A stretch of DNA of 64,000 bases from Tomocerus qinae (GCA_020055645.1 CM034547.1:58158909-58222908); one strand, 5' to 3'; positions 38,601 through 52,900 are shown, counted from the stretch's first letter. Translations and numbers: made by a program. Notes: generated from the sequence alone by a model not told the origin.

Positions 38601-39425
38601 AACCTTTTATATTTATTTACTGCACTAGTAGGTAGGCAACTCTTTTTCTATTATATCATATCCTAATTCTATTTGTACAACTCGACTGCACTAAAACTAC
38701 ATTACTTATACCACTCTCCTCGTCAGGTTTCCTTGTACTAATATCGTCCTCCTTAACCTTTCTGCCGATTTTTCATGACAATTTCCATTTCCTCGAGGAT
38801 TTTTCCATGTCACTTCTTAATGAATTCATTGGTAAATTTTCTCAGTGTCCATCTCAACCTTTCAACGCTTAATTTCCAGTTCAATCAAAGGATAATAGTA
38901 GGACAACATAATTCAGAGCCGGACGAGAATATCCATTCCAAATTTGGAAGATATGACATTATGCTTCCATTAGTGTGTATCTGTAATAATGCAGGCTCAC
39001 ACCAAGAGAGAATCTTAGACTAAACTTGGATTTTTCCTTTGCACGCTGCCATGAACACTGTCGGACATCGGTCGGATGGAGCATAACATAAAGCATAAAA
39101 TGTCTACGTCTACATTCTATAGCATTCTCGTAAACAGACAGATAGACTAGTCATGAACCTAACTTTAATTCTTAATGCACATGCTAAGTAATATGTATGT
39201 ATTCATTATTATTATCTATGCATGCATGTACATTAGTTTATAGGTACGATGCTCAACCTACTCAACTCAAGACTCAAGTCACTCACAACAATACAATTGT
39301 CTGACTCCTGCCATGCCATGCCAATGCCATTGCCAACAAGTTTGAAGAAGACAAGATGAACATCAGGTCTCCCTTTAAATTTTTTCCAACACAACAAACA
39401 CTTGTTATTATTTTCTGAATATTAT
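32629..39425. other. intergenic, nothing recognised
   Basis: Contains a GA repeat (37655-37672), an ACAT-type run (about 33895-33909) and other simple sequence. A possible 3' splice site at 33303 followed by an open frame ending in TGA at about 33450 is too weak to call. Confidence 0.5.
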
Positions 39426-39835
39426 TTTATTCTCATTTCTTATGAATTCTTCATAATCATCATCAATGTTCATATATTCATTACCATTTCTCAGTTGTAC
39501 ATATTTATCCTTTGTGTTGGTAATGAATTGGTAATTAAATTAGGTGTTTTTTGGGAGAGAACATTAATCCCTTTCTTTCTACTTATACATATACTAGTTT
39601 GTTTCTGTATATTGAATTCAATTCTACCATAATAATGTGTACTTATGTATGTACAGATACACGATGATTATTTAGACAACATATTTAAATTAGACCTCTT
39701 AAGTATAATCATTCATTATGGTATATAAGTACTAATAATATTTAGCAGTAGTAATTTAGTGTATAATAATAACATTTTAATATGGATAATAGTATTATGT
39801 ATACTATACTAGTAGTAAATAGCAATCATAATATA

Positions 39836-39870
39836 TAATAATAATAATAATGATAATAATATTATTATGA
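39836..39870. repeat. AAT trinucleotide microsatellite
   Basis: ATA/AAT units with one interruption, ending in the inverted ATTATTAT, so it is also partly self-complementary. Confidence 0.8.
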
Positions 39871-40044
39871 CTTAGTTAACAAGTAAACACACAAGTAGAA
39901 ACAAAAATAAATTATATTTATACTCTGTGGAGAAAAATTATTTAAGGAACGAACCAGTCTTTGGGAGATCATTTTAAACTTCTTTCTCATTATGATGGTA
40001 AGCAATTACTACTTGATATTGATCGGTTTCTGCTTTTTTCAACA

Positions 40045-40200
40045 GGAAATAAACCGCCTGGCGTCTGACGAGATATTACATTTTAGTTAGTTAGGCTAGT
40101 GTAGCGAGCGGGCGTCAAATAAAACATCCAAGGCCTGGTTGGCCCAGCTAAGGGCCCACACCTACTCTTCTCAGTAAGGCGAGACTAGGCTGGAACCTTT
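40045..40200. other. GC-richer island downstream of Delta
   Basis: Base composition changes abruptly from AT-rich to mixed. The segment includes GCGAGCGGGCGTC and GGCCTGGTTGGCCC words and a GGCCC/GGGCC inverted pair. It lies within the likely Delta 3' UTR or just past it. It may be an old repeat fragment or a regulatory island; no coding frame is convincing. Confidence 0.35.
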
Positions 40201-40236
40201 TAGCTTCTTCCCCATCCCTTTCTGTTTTACTCAGCA

Positions 40237-40242
40237 TTTAAT
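40237..40242 (-). terminator. candidate Delta polyadenylation signal
   Basis: ATTAAA on the minus strand, 433 bases after the Delta stop. The nearest canonical AATAAA I see on this strand is much further on, at 39426-39431. Either could be used. Confidence 0.25.
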
Positions 40243-40674
40243 TCTGTTCTTAACCCTTTTTCTTAAATTACCTAGGCCCTACGTACACAACGAACTACTC
40301 ACCTCCGCCGTCCTTTGTCCTTCTAGTAGTCGTTGATTCAAATACTTTCAACTATTCTATAGTAAAAGTACGGTAGGCATACCCAGCAGCGATTTGTAGA
40401 AGAGCATCGTTTCCCATCCATCTACCATGCAAAATGCAATTGCTCTGATGCAACTTCTTACAAAACAACAAATGCTCGCCCTGAAACGAAGAGTTGAAGA
40501 GTCCAGTCAGATTAAATATAATTATATAATAATCGATATGACGTTTCGATGGTTTTCTTTGCAAAATTAAGAGACCACTTCTTTGAAAACGAAGTAGCAT
40601 CGTTGTAGTTATCAGTTTGTAGAAAAATGAACAAAAAGCCCTCGAAACTAAGGGCTAGTCTTAGAGATTAGAGA

Positions 40675-40930
40675 TTAAACTTCAGTAGCCAGGTGATTAT
40701 TACTGTCTTTAAGTATGGATATTTGATCATCCCCAGGGTGGTGGATCACAGGTGATTGCTGCTGCGGCGTTGACATTTGCGAGTTGGGACTGTGGTGGTT
40801 ACTGCTATGATACAAATGATGCTGCGGTGGCCAACATGGGTCCACTGAAGTTATTAACAGTCCTCCTCCTCCTCCGCCTCCCCCACAAACACCTCCACCT
40901 CCACGGTCCGCACATGGGTGCAGCAGGTCG
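40675..40930 (-). CDS. Dl: Delta coding exon 8 (distal tail with ATEV end)
   Basis: Residues 719-803 and TAA. Contains a run of eight Gly from GGA/GGC repeats, a His/Ser/Gln/Pro-rich stretch, then [13 protein letters not shown]. The last four residues fit a class I PDZ ligand. The acceptor TTTATTTGTAG supplies a C that joins AG from exon 7 to give Ser719. Confidence 0.94.
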
Positions 40931-43900
40931 CTACAAATAAATACAAAAACCAATTATAAACATTTTCACACAAACAACACAAACGATTAGCCATAATTCA
41001 CTACAGACAACAAACAATGTAAAGATAGACAAAGTGATAGTCGACACCTTATAATTAAGCGAGTAGACATAAAAGACCAGAAAATCCTAAGGTTATTATG
41101 CACTTTGCATTATTATACATAGCGTCATCACTATGTACTCCTACTAATGGATATCGAACTTTTTTCCAAACAGAAAAGGTACATCACCAATCCGATAAGA
41201 AACTTGTTTATGACTCAACTGCACTGCAGTGTGAACTATGGAATTAAACTTTTCAGATGTGATAAATGAAAATTGACACCATTTTCCTATTTTGATCTGA
41301 GATATTTACACAGAGCTACAGATGCAATGATGCAATGTGCAGGTGATTTGATTTTGCATGAAAAACACGTAGACATTAAGAAGCATTACTACTAACCCTT
41401 TCTTTGAAACATTCCTAAGAGATAATGAAAGTCCAACAGTGAGGTACACAAAAGAAAATCTTAATGTACAACACAGGTGTCTTATCGTTAAGAACAGCTA
41501 CTAACCAAGGTAGGGAGCTGGAGCTACTCTGAGTGCATGAATATGAATTGAATTCTGTCCACACTAACTAAACATTGTACTGCTTACGAGATTAGCATTA
41601 TTAGCCCTTTTCCTCCAGCCCGGCACCGTTCACCGTTCGTTCTAAATCCTAATGATCATTTTCCAACAACCACACGAAATTGAATAGAAAATACAAAGTA
41701 ATAAAACTAAAGTCATATTATTGTGGAAATCTGAAAAATACGACTTATTATTCTAGTGGTGTTTGTCTGGGCCCTCAAAGAAAGGCCTACCTAAGAATAA
41801 GTCAGTACCTTTTACACTAAGAAGTCTACTCTGCATCGGCTACAACAGTGGAAAACAAGTCCAGTCTAGAAAACGCATGTTCAAAAACATAGTTGGTTAT
41901 CCTGCTGAGTTACCTAATCACCTCCATTAATTATGGGATATAAGTCTTATCAAGTGAACATAAGCAGCTCTTGATGCTTAACTTTAGCTTATGCTCGTTT
42001 TGTTAGTCAGAGTAGGGAAATTGAAAAAAATAGTCATGAATCTTAGTAGTAAACTCCCAGTGTTAAAAAAGATTAAGAATTTATCACTAAAATGAAGATT
42101 TGAGCGAGCACAGTTGGATTGGATGTACGGAGCAAACTGGATTGCATGTCTGAGAAAGATGAGAAAAATAAAGTATGGAATATAGAGCTTTAAGTAAGTA
42201 AGTCGATGGCTATACGAAAGATAAACGTTTGTTGTATATAGTCAACTAACAGCAATAAGCCATCATAAATAACTTTAAGAGAAAGAATTGAATCTGAGCT
42301 CACCTTTTGGAATCGCTACTGCTGAGACAACTAGTCGAAGTTTTCGACGGATAGCCGAGTCCTTTGTTGAAACTAAGATCAAGGTTGGAGCACTTGGCCT
42401 TAGGAATGTCAAGAGTATTGACAATCATATGCGGATCAATACACTTTTTAGTCAAACACTGAACGGTATTTTGCTCATTTTGAATACGAGCCAGTTCGTC
42501 ATTTCGTCTTTGCTCCTGTCGTTTCCGTTTTTTGAGCACAAGAACAACTGCCACAGCCAGGACAACGAGCAAAGGCGTTGCAACAGAGACACATACAACA
42601 AGAACCACATGCTCCGCGCTCAAACTCTCTTCGTCTCCACCGGAAGTGTCGAGTCCTAAGCCCGCAATCGCCTTGACTTGAAGTTCCAAAGTCGTGTAAG
42701 TCGTATTCGAGTATTGACAGCGAAGTCCGGTGAAATTCGGTGGACAAATACATTCCTCTCCGCGACAAATCCCGCCGTTCTCACAACTACACACTTCCGA
42801 ACAATCTTTGCCTCCGAAGGTGTGGGCACAGTCACATCGATAATTGTTCTTGGGCATTGGGTGACAAGTTCCGCCATTGGCACATGGCAGCGTCGCACAA
42901 ATATTGACAGGCACTGTACAGATTTCACCTGTCCAGCCTAAGACACATTGACAACGGTACGATCCAGGGAGAGGTATACAAGTTCCGCCATTCTGGCAAT
43001 TTACAGCCGCGCAATTATCCGAAGGGGTCGAGCATTTCTCGTCCGTGTATCCGGGTGGGCACTTGCACCGGCCGGTGATCGAGTTACACACACCGCCTGC
43101 ACAAACAAAATCAAAAAACATACGTTAAAACTTTGTCCGTTGATTTTTCATTCATTCATTCATCCATGTACACACACTTATGATCCTGTGTGCAGTGGCT
43201 GGTATCGTAAAGTACTCTTACACAACATCCGTGTTGGTAACAGTAAGTACGTTAACAGTCATTCACTGACTCATTCATTTTTCCATTCATTATTCCCCCT
43301 TTACTAGTCCGCCAGATTCTCCATACTGCACACTGGTAGTTATTATACCGTGCACATACTTATTTTCATAAGTACCCTCGATATAGTAATAATAGTAATG
43401 CAATCGTATGTAAAATCATTTCGGAAACAGCTGATACTTAATATTAGGAAATAGACCTAGTGCTTACCGTTTTGACACTTGCAGACAGAGTCGCTCCCAG
43501 ATGTAATGGGTGTATCGCAGAATAAACCACCGAATCCAGGTGGACAAGCGCAAGTTAGGTGAGCTGTGGCATCCAGACAAGTTCCTCCATTGAGACAAGG
43601 AGAGTCTGTGCATGTGACCGTCAAAGTCTCACAGTGAGCTCCGGACCATCCTTCCGGACATTGACAAAAAGAAGCTGTTCTGTTCTCCTGAAAAATCAAA
43701 GAGAGCCATTCATGAGAAAACCGCAGTCACTTAGTTTCCGACACTCAACTCAGCTCCTTGACTCGACCAAAGCCATAAAATAAAAAACGTTGTCATAAAA
43801 TATTCAATTAAGAGCACATTAAAATGCGTACTGCGTCCTCAGAACAAGTAGAGTGGTCAAGCAGCGAGGAGCGAGTCGAAGTGGACTAATTAATGCATAA

Positions 43901-46900
43901 TTACAAAGCCACAAAAAACATGGAGAGGAAGCTTACTCTGCAAGTGCCGCCGTTGACACATTGACACTGTCCTTCAACTTTGACTTCACAGTCCGCCCCA
44001 GCGTAGCCAGCAGGACAGGAGCACGTATAGGAGCCTTGTCCAGTATTGAAACAAGTTCCACCGTTCCAACAAGGCTTGTGATTGGTACAGTAATTTAGAT
44101 CTTGATTACAGAACAATCCACCCCATCCTTCTTCGCACTCACACTCCCATTGCTTCGTACAACGACCATGTTTACATCCGGGGTAGCGTTTACACTCAGA
44201 ACAGTACGTTCCTTCCCAACCGGCATGACATTCACATTGGTTGGGCTCTTTGCAGAAGCCGTGAGTCTCGTGGCATCCAGGCAGGCACACCGCTGTAGGT
44301 AATAACACAACAAAATACAATCAGCTACTAATACAAACTTCATTAAAATCCTCCGTCGATCCCTTTCTGTTCCTTCATTTTCAATGAGTTACACTTATTT
44401 AGTAGTTCCACACACAACAACCCCACTACTACAGTCACTCAACTCCAACAATTACATTTTCATTACTCCAACTCAACAACATATTTACTACACTATTGTT
44501 CATATCTTGACATAAGTAATTGATCTGTCTATGTACTGCTTGTAAGTAACTATGTTTTCATTACTCAACTCTTGATATTGGTTGTACTTATTATTATTCC
44601 AAGTTAGTTAGCATAATACCCTTACATAGCATACTACTACGTTCATTAGCTGTATATATAAGTACAACAGATATAATATATTGGAAATATACAACTACTA
44701 CGCATTAATTCAAGTTTGTTTGTACAAAGCTATGTACTACTTGATTTGACTCTAATGCACTGGTTGTCTGTTTACATTTTAAACTAGACAGAACAACAAA
44801 TCCTCGAGCTTTCTCCCATGCATATTGCATAATAAAACGTAGTTTTCCTTTAGCAAGAGCGTTGTCCATTTGTCCGCAATTCAGGTTCATTTAGTACTTG
44901 TACGTACATATGTAAAGTACATGCTATAATATTTATCATATATTATGTAGTACTTAAAAGACAATGTCTCAACTCAAGTAGGCAAACACACAGTTTCCTG
45001 TCACAATTCACCCAATCTCAAAAGGCAATGCCGACAGTTAAGACAAAAGTGTTTGCTTCATAAATGGTGGTAAGATGCGGGAGATAGTTTGAGTCACTTG
45101 AGTCAAGTCAAACAGATAGAAACGTTCAACGTATGCGATAGCGGCTATGTATTTTTATGTCCATTATTCTGTCTGTAACGGATACTTTTTAAAGCTGAGT
45201 GAAAGAGTCTTTTAACGTTTTAAACTTGCATCCCATTTCGTGTTTTCGTTTTGCATTACTCACTCAGTTACTTAGTTAGCATATGTCAAAATCGATGATA
45301 ACTCTATCGATCATCCTCTTCATCCTGAAAGCTATGCAGTAAATATAGCTAAGGCGACTTTGAGCCCTGCATTTATTTACGGTCGTTCAATTCCAGCCCT
45401 CAGAGCAGTAAAGCAAAAATACATATCTAATCCGAACGCAACAGACAGACATCAGCTCCGGATTCTATTTCACTTTAGACGTTTAAAATGCTAAAAAGAA
45501 AGGTAGGTACAGCAATAGAATAGAATAATATAACCAGTCTACCTACTCACTTACGTAACGCCATACAGGACAGACAGAAACGCAAAACGAGTAAAAAAGG
45601 GAGAGAAATAGTGGAGTGGCGTGAATAAGTTTAACTACGGTGTGCTGATCCCTTTAAAAAAGATCCGTTGATTCCGTACACTCTGTCCCCTATCTATACC
45701 CGAGTTATATTTAGCAATAGGGTATCTTCCTTCATACCGAAAACCAACACAACAACATCATACATACTTCCGAACAGAGTCAACATACATCTAATATGCA
45801 CCACATAATTACGCAGCTAAAACTCGAACGCAAACGATCTTCCTTTATACCCTAATACTAAGTAACAGTAGGTATATACTTAAAGAGCAAGTATGCTATA
45901 ACTGTGTATCATGTACATTGTGCGATGTACAACAACCTTTATATTATATTTGAACTACATATCACGAAAAAATACGGTAAAAGCAAAGGAAACACGTATA
46001 TACCCCTATATAATCTATATAGATAGTCAGTAGTATATAGAGGTTTACTAGTATATATAGGATAGCTGCTGTAAACAGTTATATAAACCTAGGTATATTT
46101 AATATGTGGTCGTATATTCTAGAGACATTTACTTTTCCAATTGGAGTTGAAAGTTGAAGAACAGGAGCAAACAACATAACAGCTTCTGTTCTACCCATTC
46201 TCGAAAAGATGTATGGGTATGGTTATGACCCCCGAAAAAGTTTTAACACACTACCCAAAGGATCAGAGTGGAAGAGAGAGTTTTGGTGTGGGGAAAAGAG
46301 CAGATGTTCCTGACCTATACGCAGCTGTACCCACTGTTCGGAAAAACGGAGAGCAGCTGCAGCATTTGCTAGCCAGGCCACATCAGCAGAGCAAAAGTGA
46401 GTTTACAGGTTTCCGTACTATTACAACTCGATCTAAATAAGTTTGTTTTCAATCCTCTTTCCATATGAAATTGTACGGCAACAGCATGACAACCTAACTG
46501 AACTTATCGTCCTGTCCGCCATCATCATATTCATATTATCACTAAAGATATATACGCAACAACGGAGCAGCGACCTAAAAACTTTATCACTATCATATCG
46601 GGGACTTTAAAAGGGATCTACATACACAGTACATGGTCTCCTCATTCAAAAACTACACAATGGTTATTTAAGCACAGCTAAGTAGTAAATAGAGATTTTA
46701 CATATGATGCAGACTTATCACGTAGCTGATATATCGAAGCAACAAATACTAATACCAGTTCTCAAATGGAGAAGAGATGTAAAATTTGTTTTGTATTTAC
46801 TATGCTGCGTCCTTCCCGTGAAAGTTGAGCTTCCTTTAAAACCTATGAGAACCTTTTACTTTTTAAATCTTACGCATGTTCTTTGACCATTGTTTGTGAG

Positions 46901-49900
46901 ATTAGCTAGGGATATTGTGACATAGGCGAAGGTTACCTATATATATATATGGCTTCATTTTATTTACTCACGATCAGATTACTTACAGAGGTAATGTTAA
47001 TCATGTGTTGAATGCGAGTGCAGAGTGTGAGAAGCGAGTTGCATTTCTATAAGGACTCACGTAAGTAAATATACGCATATGCATGTGATACCTATAGATA
47101 TTGACATACATATACACAAGGAAGGAAAGGGTCCCATTGTCAGGAAAGGTATGAAGCAACAAGCAAGCATTCTTTTTAAATTGACAGCTTGAACCCTTTA
47201 AAACATACTAGTACATGGCAAACAGAGAATTTTAATGATCTTAATGATAATGATGAGTCCGGAAAAGAGAGCATTATGTGACAGCCTTTCAATTTCTTAG
47301 CATGTGTAGAGCTTAATATAGAGGCTGGACTGACAGACACAACAGAGAAGCGCAATGCATGATTAGGAGTTAGATACTTCCTCAATCAAGATTTTCGCAC
47401 CAGTTACAACAGCCAACTCCTAGGAACAATATAGGAAAATTTGAAAAAATGCAATTTCCAGAGATTGTTAATATGTTTGCGTGACGGGCCGGGTAAAGAG
47501 ACGACCGCCTCAAACCTACACACACCACACAAACACAAAACTACAAGGATAAACGTAACAGAGAAGGAAGCTCACTTTAACAATTGACAACAACCGAGTT
47601 TGCGAAAGATTAACGCAAGGTTCACATGCAGAAATATGTAGTCTAACTGAGATTTAGATAAAGATACTGGAAAGAACTACTGTTCGAACAACTCGGAGAA
47701 CTCTATTTTCGCACAACGAACCAAACACGTACTTACACACAAAGATCCACCACATTAGCTTACAAACCCAGCAACAAACATCAACATTATTATCTCCTAC
47801 TTGTTCTCAACTGTTTTCTTCCCTAGATATGCCGTTGGCTGCTCAAATAAACTCGATTCTATTCTTTTCTGATTCCACGCACTCATTTCACAGCATTACT
47901 TCATCAGTTATTGTGTCATCGTATTCCACGTAGTCCCTGTAACATTTCTCTCCCTACTCTCTATGTGAATCCTCCTTTGCTCAACTCAACTGTTCATAAT
48001 GGGAGTCGTCATTCATCATAATGAGCCCAGGATGCTCATGCGATATGAAACTTGTCGTGTTTTCTTTCGCCGTGTCTTCCTCGTCATTTCTTACATTGTA
48101 CATATATTCTCCTGAATAATATCATTCCTCCTGTCCACCACGCAAAATAACAACGCAAAACAGGGTAATCTTGCATTGTCTTCTAAACTTCTTATTACAA
48201 AAACTTGTAAAAAATCTCTTAAAAAATAATTCAACAGAAAGTCTGAGAAACTGCCAGCAGAAAGTCAAAGCAGCCCACATGCATCCTCATCAACTCACAT
48301 TGGACATGCTCACCTATATTTATGCACAGGATGTTTCCCTCCCTCCAAAATAATCTTTTAGTATTCATCAGTCTCAGCCAAATCAACCAGAATGTTTTCT
48401 TGGATTTTTACACTTGCATTGCAAATTGCATTGCGCCAGAATTAATTCTCGGCCAAGATTTCTTTTCCTCATCTTGCCTCATCCTTGCAATCTGTGTTTA
48501 ATAAACAGTCAGCATGCATGCAGACTGTTCAATCACAATGAGATGAGATGATGAGAGAGAGCCACAGCCCAACCATATAAATTAACATCCAACATGACAT
48601 AAGCCAGGTTTTCGCAAGAAATGCCATGCGATTTCATTCTGTACACATGCATGGCACAAACACCATATGGTAAGGTCAGTCTCATCTCATCTCATAACAA
48701 GAAAGCACTACAACATACATACCAGATTAATTAAAGGAAAAAAGTCCTTGCTACATACGGCATAGCTTGGAAATCTTACATATGCGCACATACAAAAGAT
48801 GAGCGGATCTGGAAATCAAAGCTTGCATGGCTCAGACTCAAACGAGTTCAATCCAAGATGCAACAAAGATTATTTCCCTCCAGAAGCCAAATGGCATGAC
48901 ATGACATGGCTCCCTATCATATTCATTTCAATTCATTCCATACAAGTTCAACTGAATAATAGTTAGAAGAGCCAGCGAGCCAGGCAAGTGAAGCTAACCC
49001 AACCAACCTAGCCAAACCAATCCGAAGTGGAAAGTGCATGCATTGCACTGCAAAGGTCTACAGATCCTATTCAAAAGAAGGAATTAAATAATAGGGAAAA
49101 GGTACATTCTACTTTATATAATACCTAGATGGAACAAACAAACCTGAACATTCAAACTCTCCCAATCTATAGTAAAGCCGTAGTAGTAAAAGATATTCTT
49201 CGTCTGCCATTTATGCACGTACTATTACGTATTTTTCTTGAAGGTTCGTGGTAAGGTAGAACAATTACAATAACTACTAGTGCAAGTAGTACATGGAGTG
49301 CCAGGGCCAGGGCATTGCGTACCATCACATAACTCGATATACATATTATATTGGCATGTTGGGTTTAATAGCGTCATTTCTCCAGAATCCAATCCTTATA
49401 CTCTATATATGCGATAGGGTGAGTTGGTTGGTGTACAGAGACTGGTGGCACGCTTATCATCAAAAAGGGCACGTGCCAGATGGGTAAGGGCCGAGAGGAC
49501 GCGCGTGGAACATCTGCTCCTCTTTCTGCCTGCCTGCCTGCCTTCATTGGCACCATCTGCAACAGTTTGCCTATTGCCTCGTCAGTCTCTCCAACCAACG
49601 CTAACCAGACCAGGCCATGGCAACTTAAACTCAACCAGCGGCTGTTGCTGTTCTTAGTGCCAGTGCTTTGCTAATACTACCATACCTCTGCATTTGGTCA
49701 CCAGATCCCACATCCACTTTGCCTGCCAATATCCTTTCAGTACTGCCATACATTTTTACTCAGACAAAGTGAGCAACTATGCATATTATGTACCTAAGCG
49801 TGTAGACCCATTTTATGAACTATAGTACAATGCTATACACTACTCTTCCATTTAATATTACGTTTTACGTGTAACTAAATCATTTTCTACACCAAGAATA

Positions 49901-52900
49901 CATAGGTACATGTATTACATGTACATCAAAAAATGTGTGTAACACTACTGCATAATAGAATATAGATAGCATTGTACTATATTATGAGAAGATTACTACC
50001 ATTACAGTGTGTACGAGTATTTACAGATACTACATATTAACAGTGTACTCATTTTATGAGTTCAGAATAGTTATAATAGTGAAAATACCCGTACCCACTA
50101 CTAACTACTACGTGATTCTCATCGTTAATCAGATATATAGCACCAGTGCAATAATTTTCTAGGTGTACAGTAGAAATACTTGTAATGGTGTAATTCGCTT
50201 AACCCAGTATGACTCTGACTATTGCTGAATTCCCTTGAATATTACTACGCTCTGCTTTAGAAAAAGAGTTTTTAATTAAATCGGGGGATGGCTTTGGATG
50301 GTTTCCATACATTACTATATATTAGTCTCTACCACTCACTTCACTACTACTACCTATCAGTCTAGTAGTAGTAAGTACTACACTTACTATTATACGTCTG
50401 TGTATATAGTGATGCGGAGCCAGTGAAATAATAATATACAGTACGTTGGTTACGTTAACTAAAGTTCTTGGCTCGGATCCCCCTTATAGTTTCCATCGGA
50501 GGAGTCTCGTAAGTAGAGTCTGAGTTAACCTAGGAGAGAGGAGAAGAGGGGCCGGTGGGAATTTCAGTGTTCCAGGCGAGTGCCTCTTCACTTCTCTCAT
50601 CATTTGGTCACGACTCGCGCATTCCTAATGTTCAATGTATATATAAAGTATATTATATACAGGGGCTCTCGCTCGCTCTGACTGCTCCTCACTCAACTCA
50701 ATCCAATGCTTTTCCTTTTGCTCAGACTTCATTCCATGCGATCATGACTAAAAAAATCTGAAACTATTTTACTGTACAGTCCCTAACTCTCAACTCGGAG
50801 TCACTCCATATGTAAAAAGATTTTAAAAGCTCGGCTTTGACCGACTAATCTCAAGTCTTCTTTGCCTACCCTTCTTGCGAATACTCGGCTACATGCACAA
50901 AGTACGTCATACTGCTCCTGCATTGAAATTTTCCATTCCTATGTAATAAAAGCCTATATAGTCCACTACCTATATAGCCACTCTATCATCAAATCCACTC
51001 AGATTCTTTAATTCTTTAGAAATATCTAGTGTCTATAGTGGCTTCTGGTAAATAATTTTTCTTCCTTTCACGCCACAATACAATGCTCTGCACAATAGCT
51101 ACACTTCTCCTCTCTTGCTCCGTACTAACAATTTCTTTGTAATCATCTATGTTACGGTACGCAAAATAGAGAGTGGTTTGGTTCGTGTACGACCTCGGCT
51201 CTTTCTCTGACATGCTATGTCTTGACTTGACTTACCAAACCATCCCATACCATGCAATCCCAACTCATTCTGATTTTCCTTCAACATGTCATACAGTCAC
51301 AGTCGAGGAACTTAAATCCTATATACGTAAGCAGAGTTAGTAGGTACAGTGGTACATACTGTATAGAGTATTACTGTATAATGATCACGAGTGTTAATGC
51401 ATTGTAATGGAAAGGACGTGCAGTGCACCATAAAACAGTACAGTACAGTAGTAAGGAGAGACAAGGATTTTCGACATACAGAAATAAGGATTCTCTTTAC
51501 TAATCATCATCATCATAGTAAAACTCTCGTCCCATGCCAGGATGTTGCCCAGCTGCGCTATCATATTTCCATCCGGGAAATATCTCTTAAAAACTTACTA
51601 AGGCCAATCCAAACCAAACGAAACTAGCAGCATCAGGATGGATATGTCCGGACAACTTCCTCAACCAGACAAGACACTCGCGCGACAAAGAAGGAAACAC
51701 TTGCAATTGATTTCAACGGAGTGAGCAACTACTACCCAAATTCAATTCCTAAGTGTGGCATGTATAACTCATTGCAATACACAAAATGAAAGATCTCCCC
51801 GAAGAGCTATCTCAAGTTACACAATGCTGCATCACATAAAATAAAACTTGAAAATGACATCCATACCTTTTTCGCAGTAAGATCCGGTCCATCCTGGTAG
51901 GCATTTGATATCCCCTTGATCAGAACACGTGTAGTGCCCAAACTTGTCATCTCTCGAACGACAGTACTTGTCACAAGAGTCCCCATAGTATTCAGGCAAG
52001 CAACGAACTCGGTAGTCATATTCTAATTTCACTTGACCCGAATTTCCTCCTGACCATTCCCGGGCCCTCCATTCTTCCCCTATATCCAAATACTGCTGGA
52101 TTGCCATTCGAGTGATAAGTCGTTGGGATGCTGCGTCAACAAAATCAACAAGAGACATATGCCACCGATTAGTAATGTATAGTAAGAAAAGACTTTCTGG
52201 GCATGCTGCCATTTGCAAACCACATATATCTATCTCTACTACTTATTTCACGCTACTACTAAATTTTCCCGTAGTAGTACTAACTACTTAAGGTACTATC
52301 TTTGTTTCAAAACTCCACTCAAGATAAGACGCAGAAATCTCAACAGTGAACAGGGGAAAAATTAATTTGTCACACGTTTTCATTAGTTTTAATTGAAATT
52401 CAAATGAGCCCATTCAATTTAGAGGAGGAAGGAAGTAATATATACGATACTCATCTTTTCTCTCGCACATGTAGATACCGATATAGAACAGGCATCCTTC
52501 GTAAAACAAATACTATATTATACACTCGCTGCATGTTCTTATGCATAAATGCATAGAAAATACAATCAAATAAAGATGCAGCTGTACATAATATAATTAT
52601 TGTGTTGTACCTTGTACCTAAAAGTCTTAAGATGCTTGTTAGGGCTACTACTACTACATAGAGTGTATGGTTTTAATGGTTCGCAGTGTATGTAGTATGT
52701 GGCAGTCATAAAATAAAACCAGAACAATCTAATCAGCAGACTGAGCCATTCAATTAAAATAAGTTCCCTCAAAAATAGACTGTTGGGGAAGCATTCGTCA
52801 CTCATCTGGTGAGGTCAAAGTCTTGAAAACGCCCTTAAAGATGAGGCTCGTGCTTGGAACTGACCCATCCGAACCTGGAATGACCTCCAGTGCGTTACTG

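Noticed and set aside
39965-39975. bantam-like GAGATCATTTT
   Set aside because: Only the seed and a few bases match; no complementary arm upstream to form the precursor.
42678-43307. Plus-strand open frames over Delta exon 7
   Set aside because: They are antisense shadows of the EGF-coding exon, kept open by its codon composition, with no domain of their own.
46213-46440. 75-codon open frame in Delta intron 4
   Set aside because: Starts at an ATG but has no recognisable domain and sits antisense within an intron; more likely GC-richer regulatory sequence.
49293-49674. Overlapping open frames on both strands in Delta intron 4
   Set aside because: Several frames are open at once because the segment is GC-richer; none has a domain or paired splice sites.
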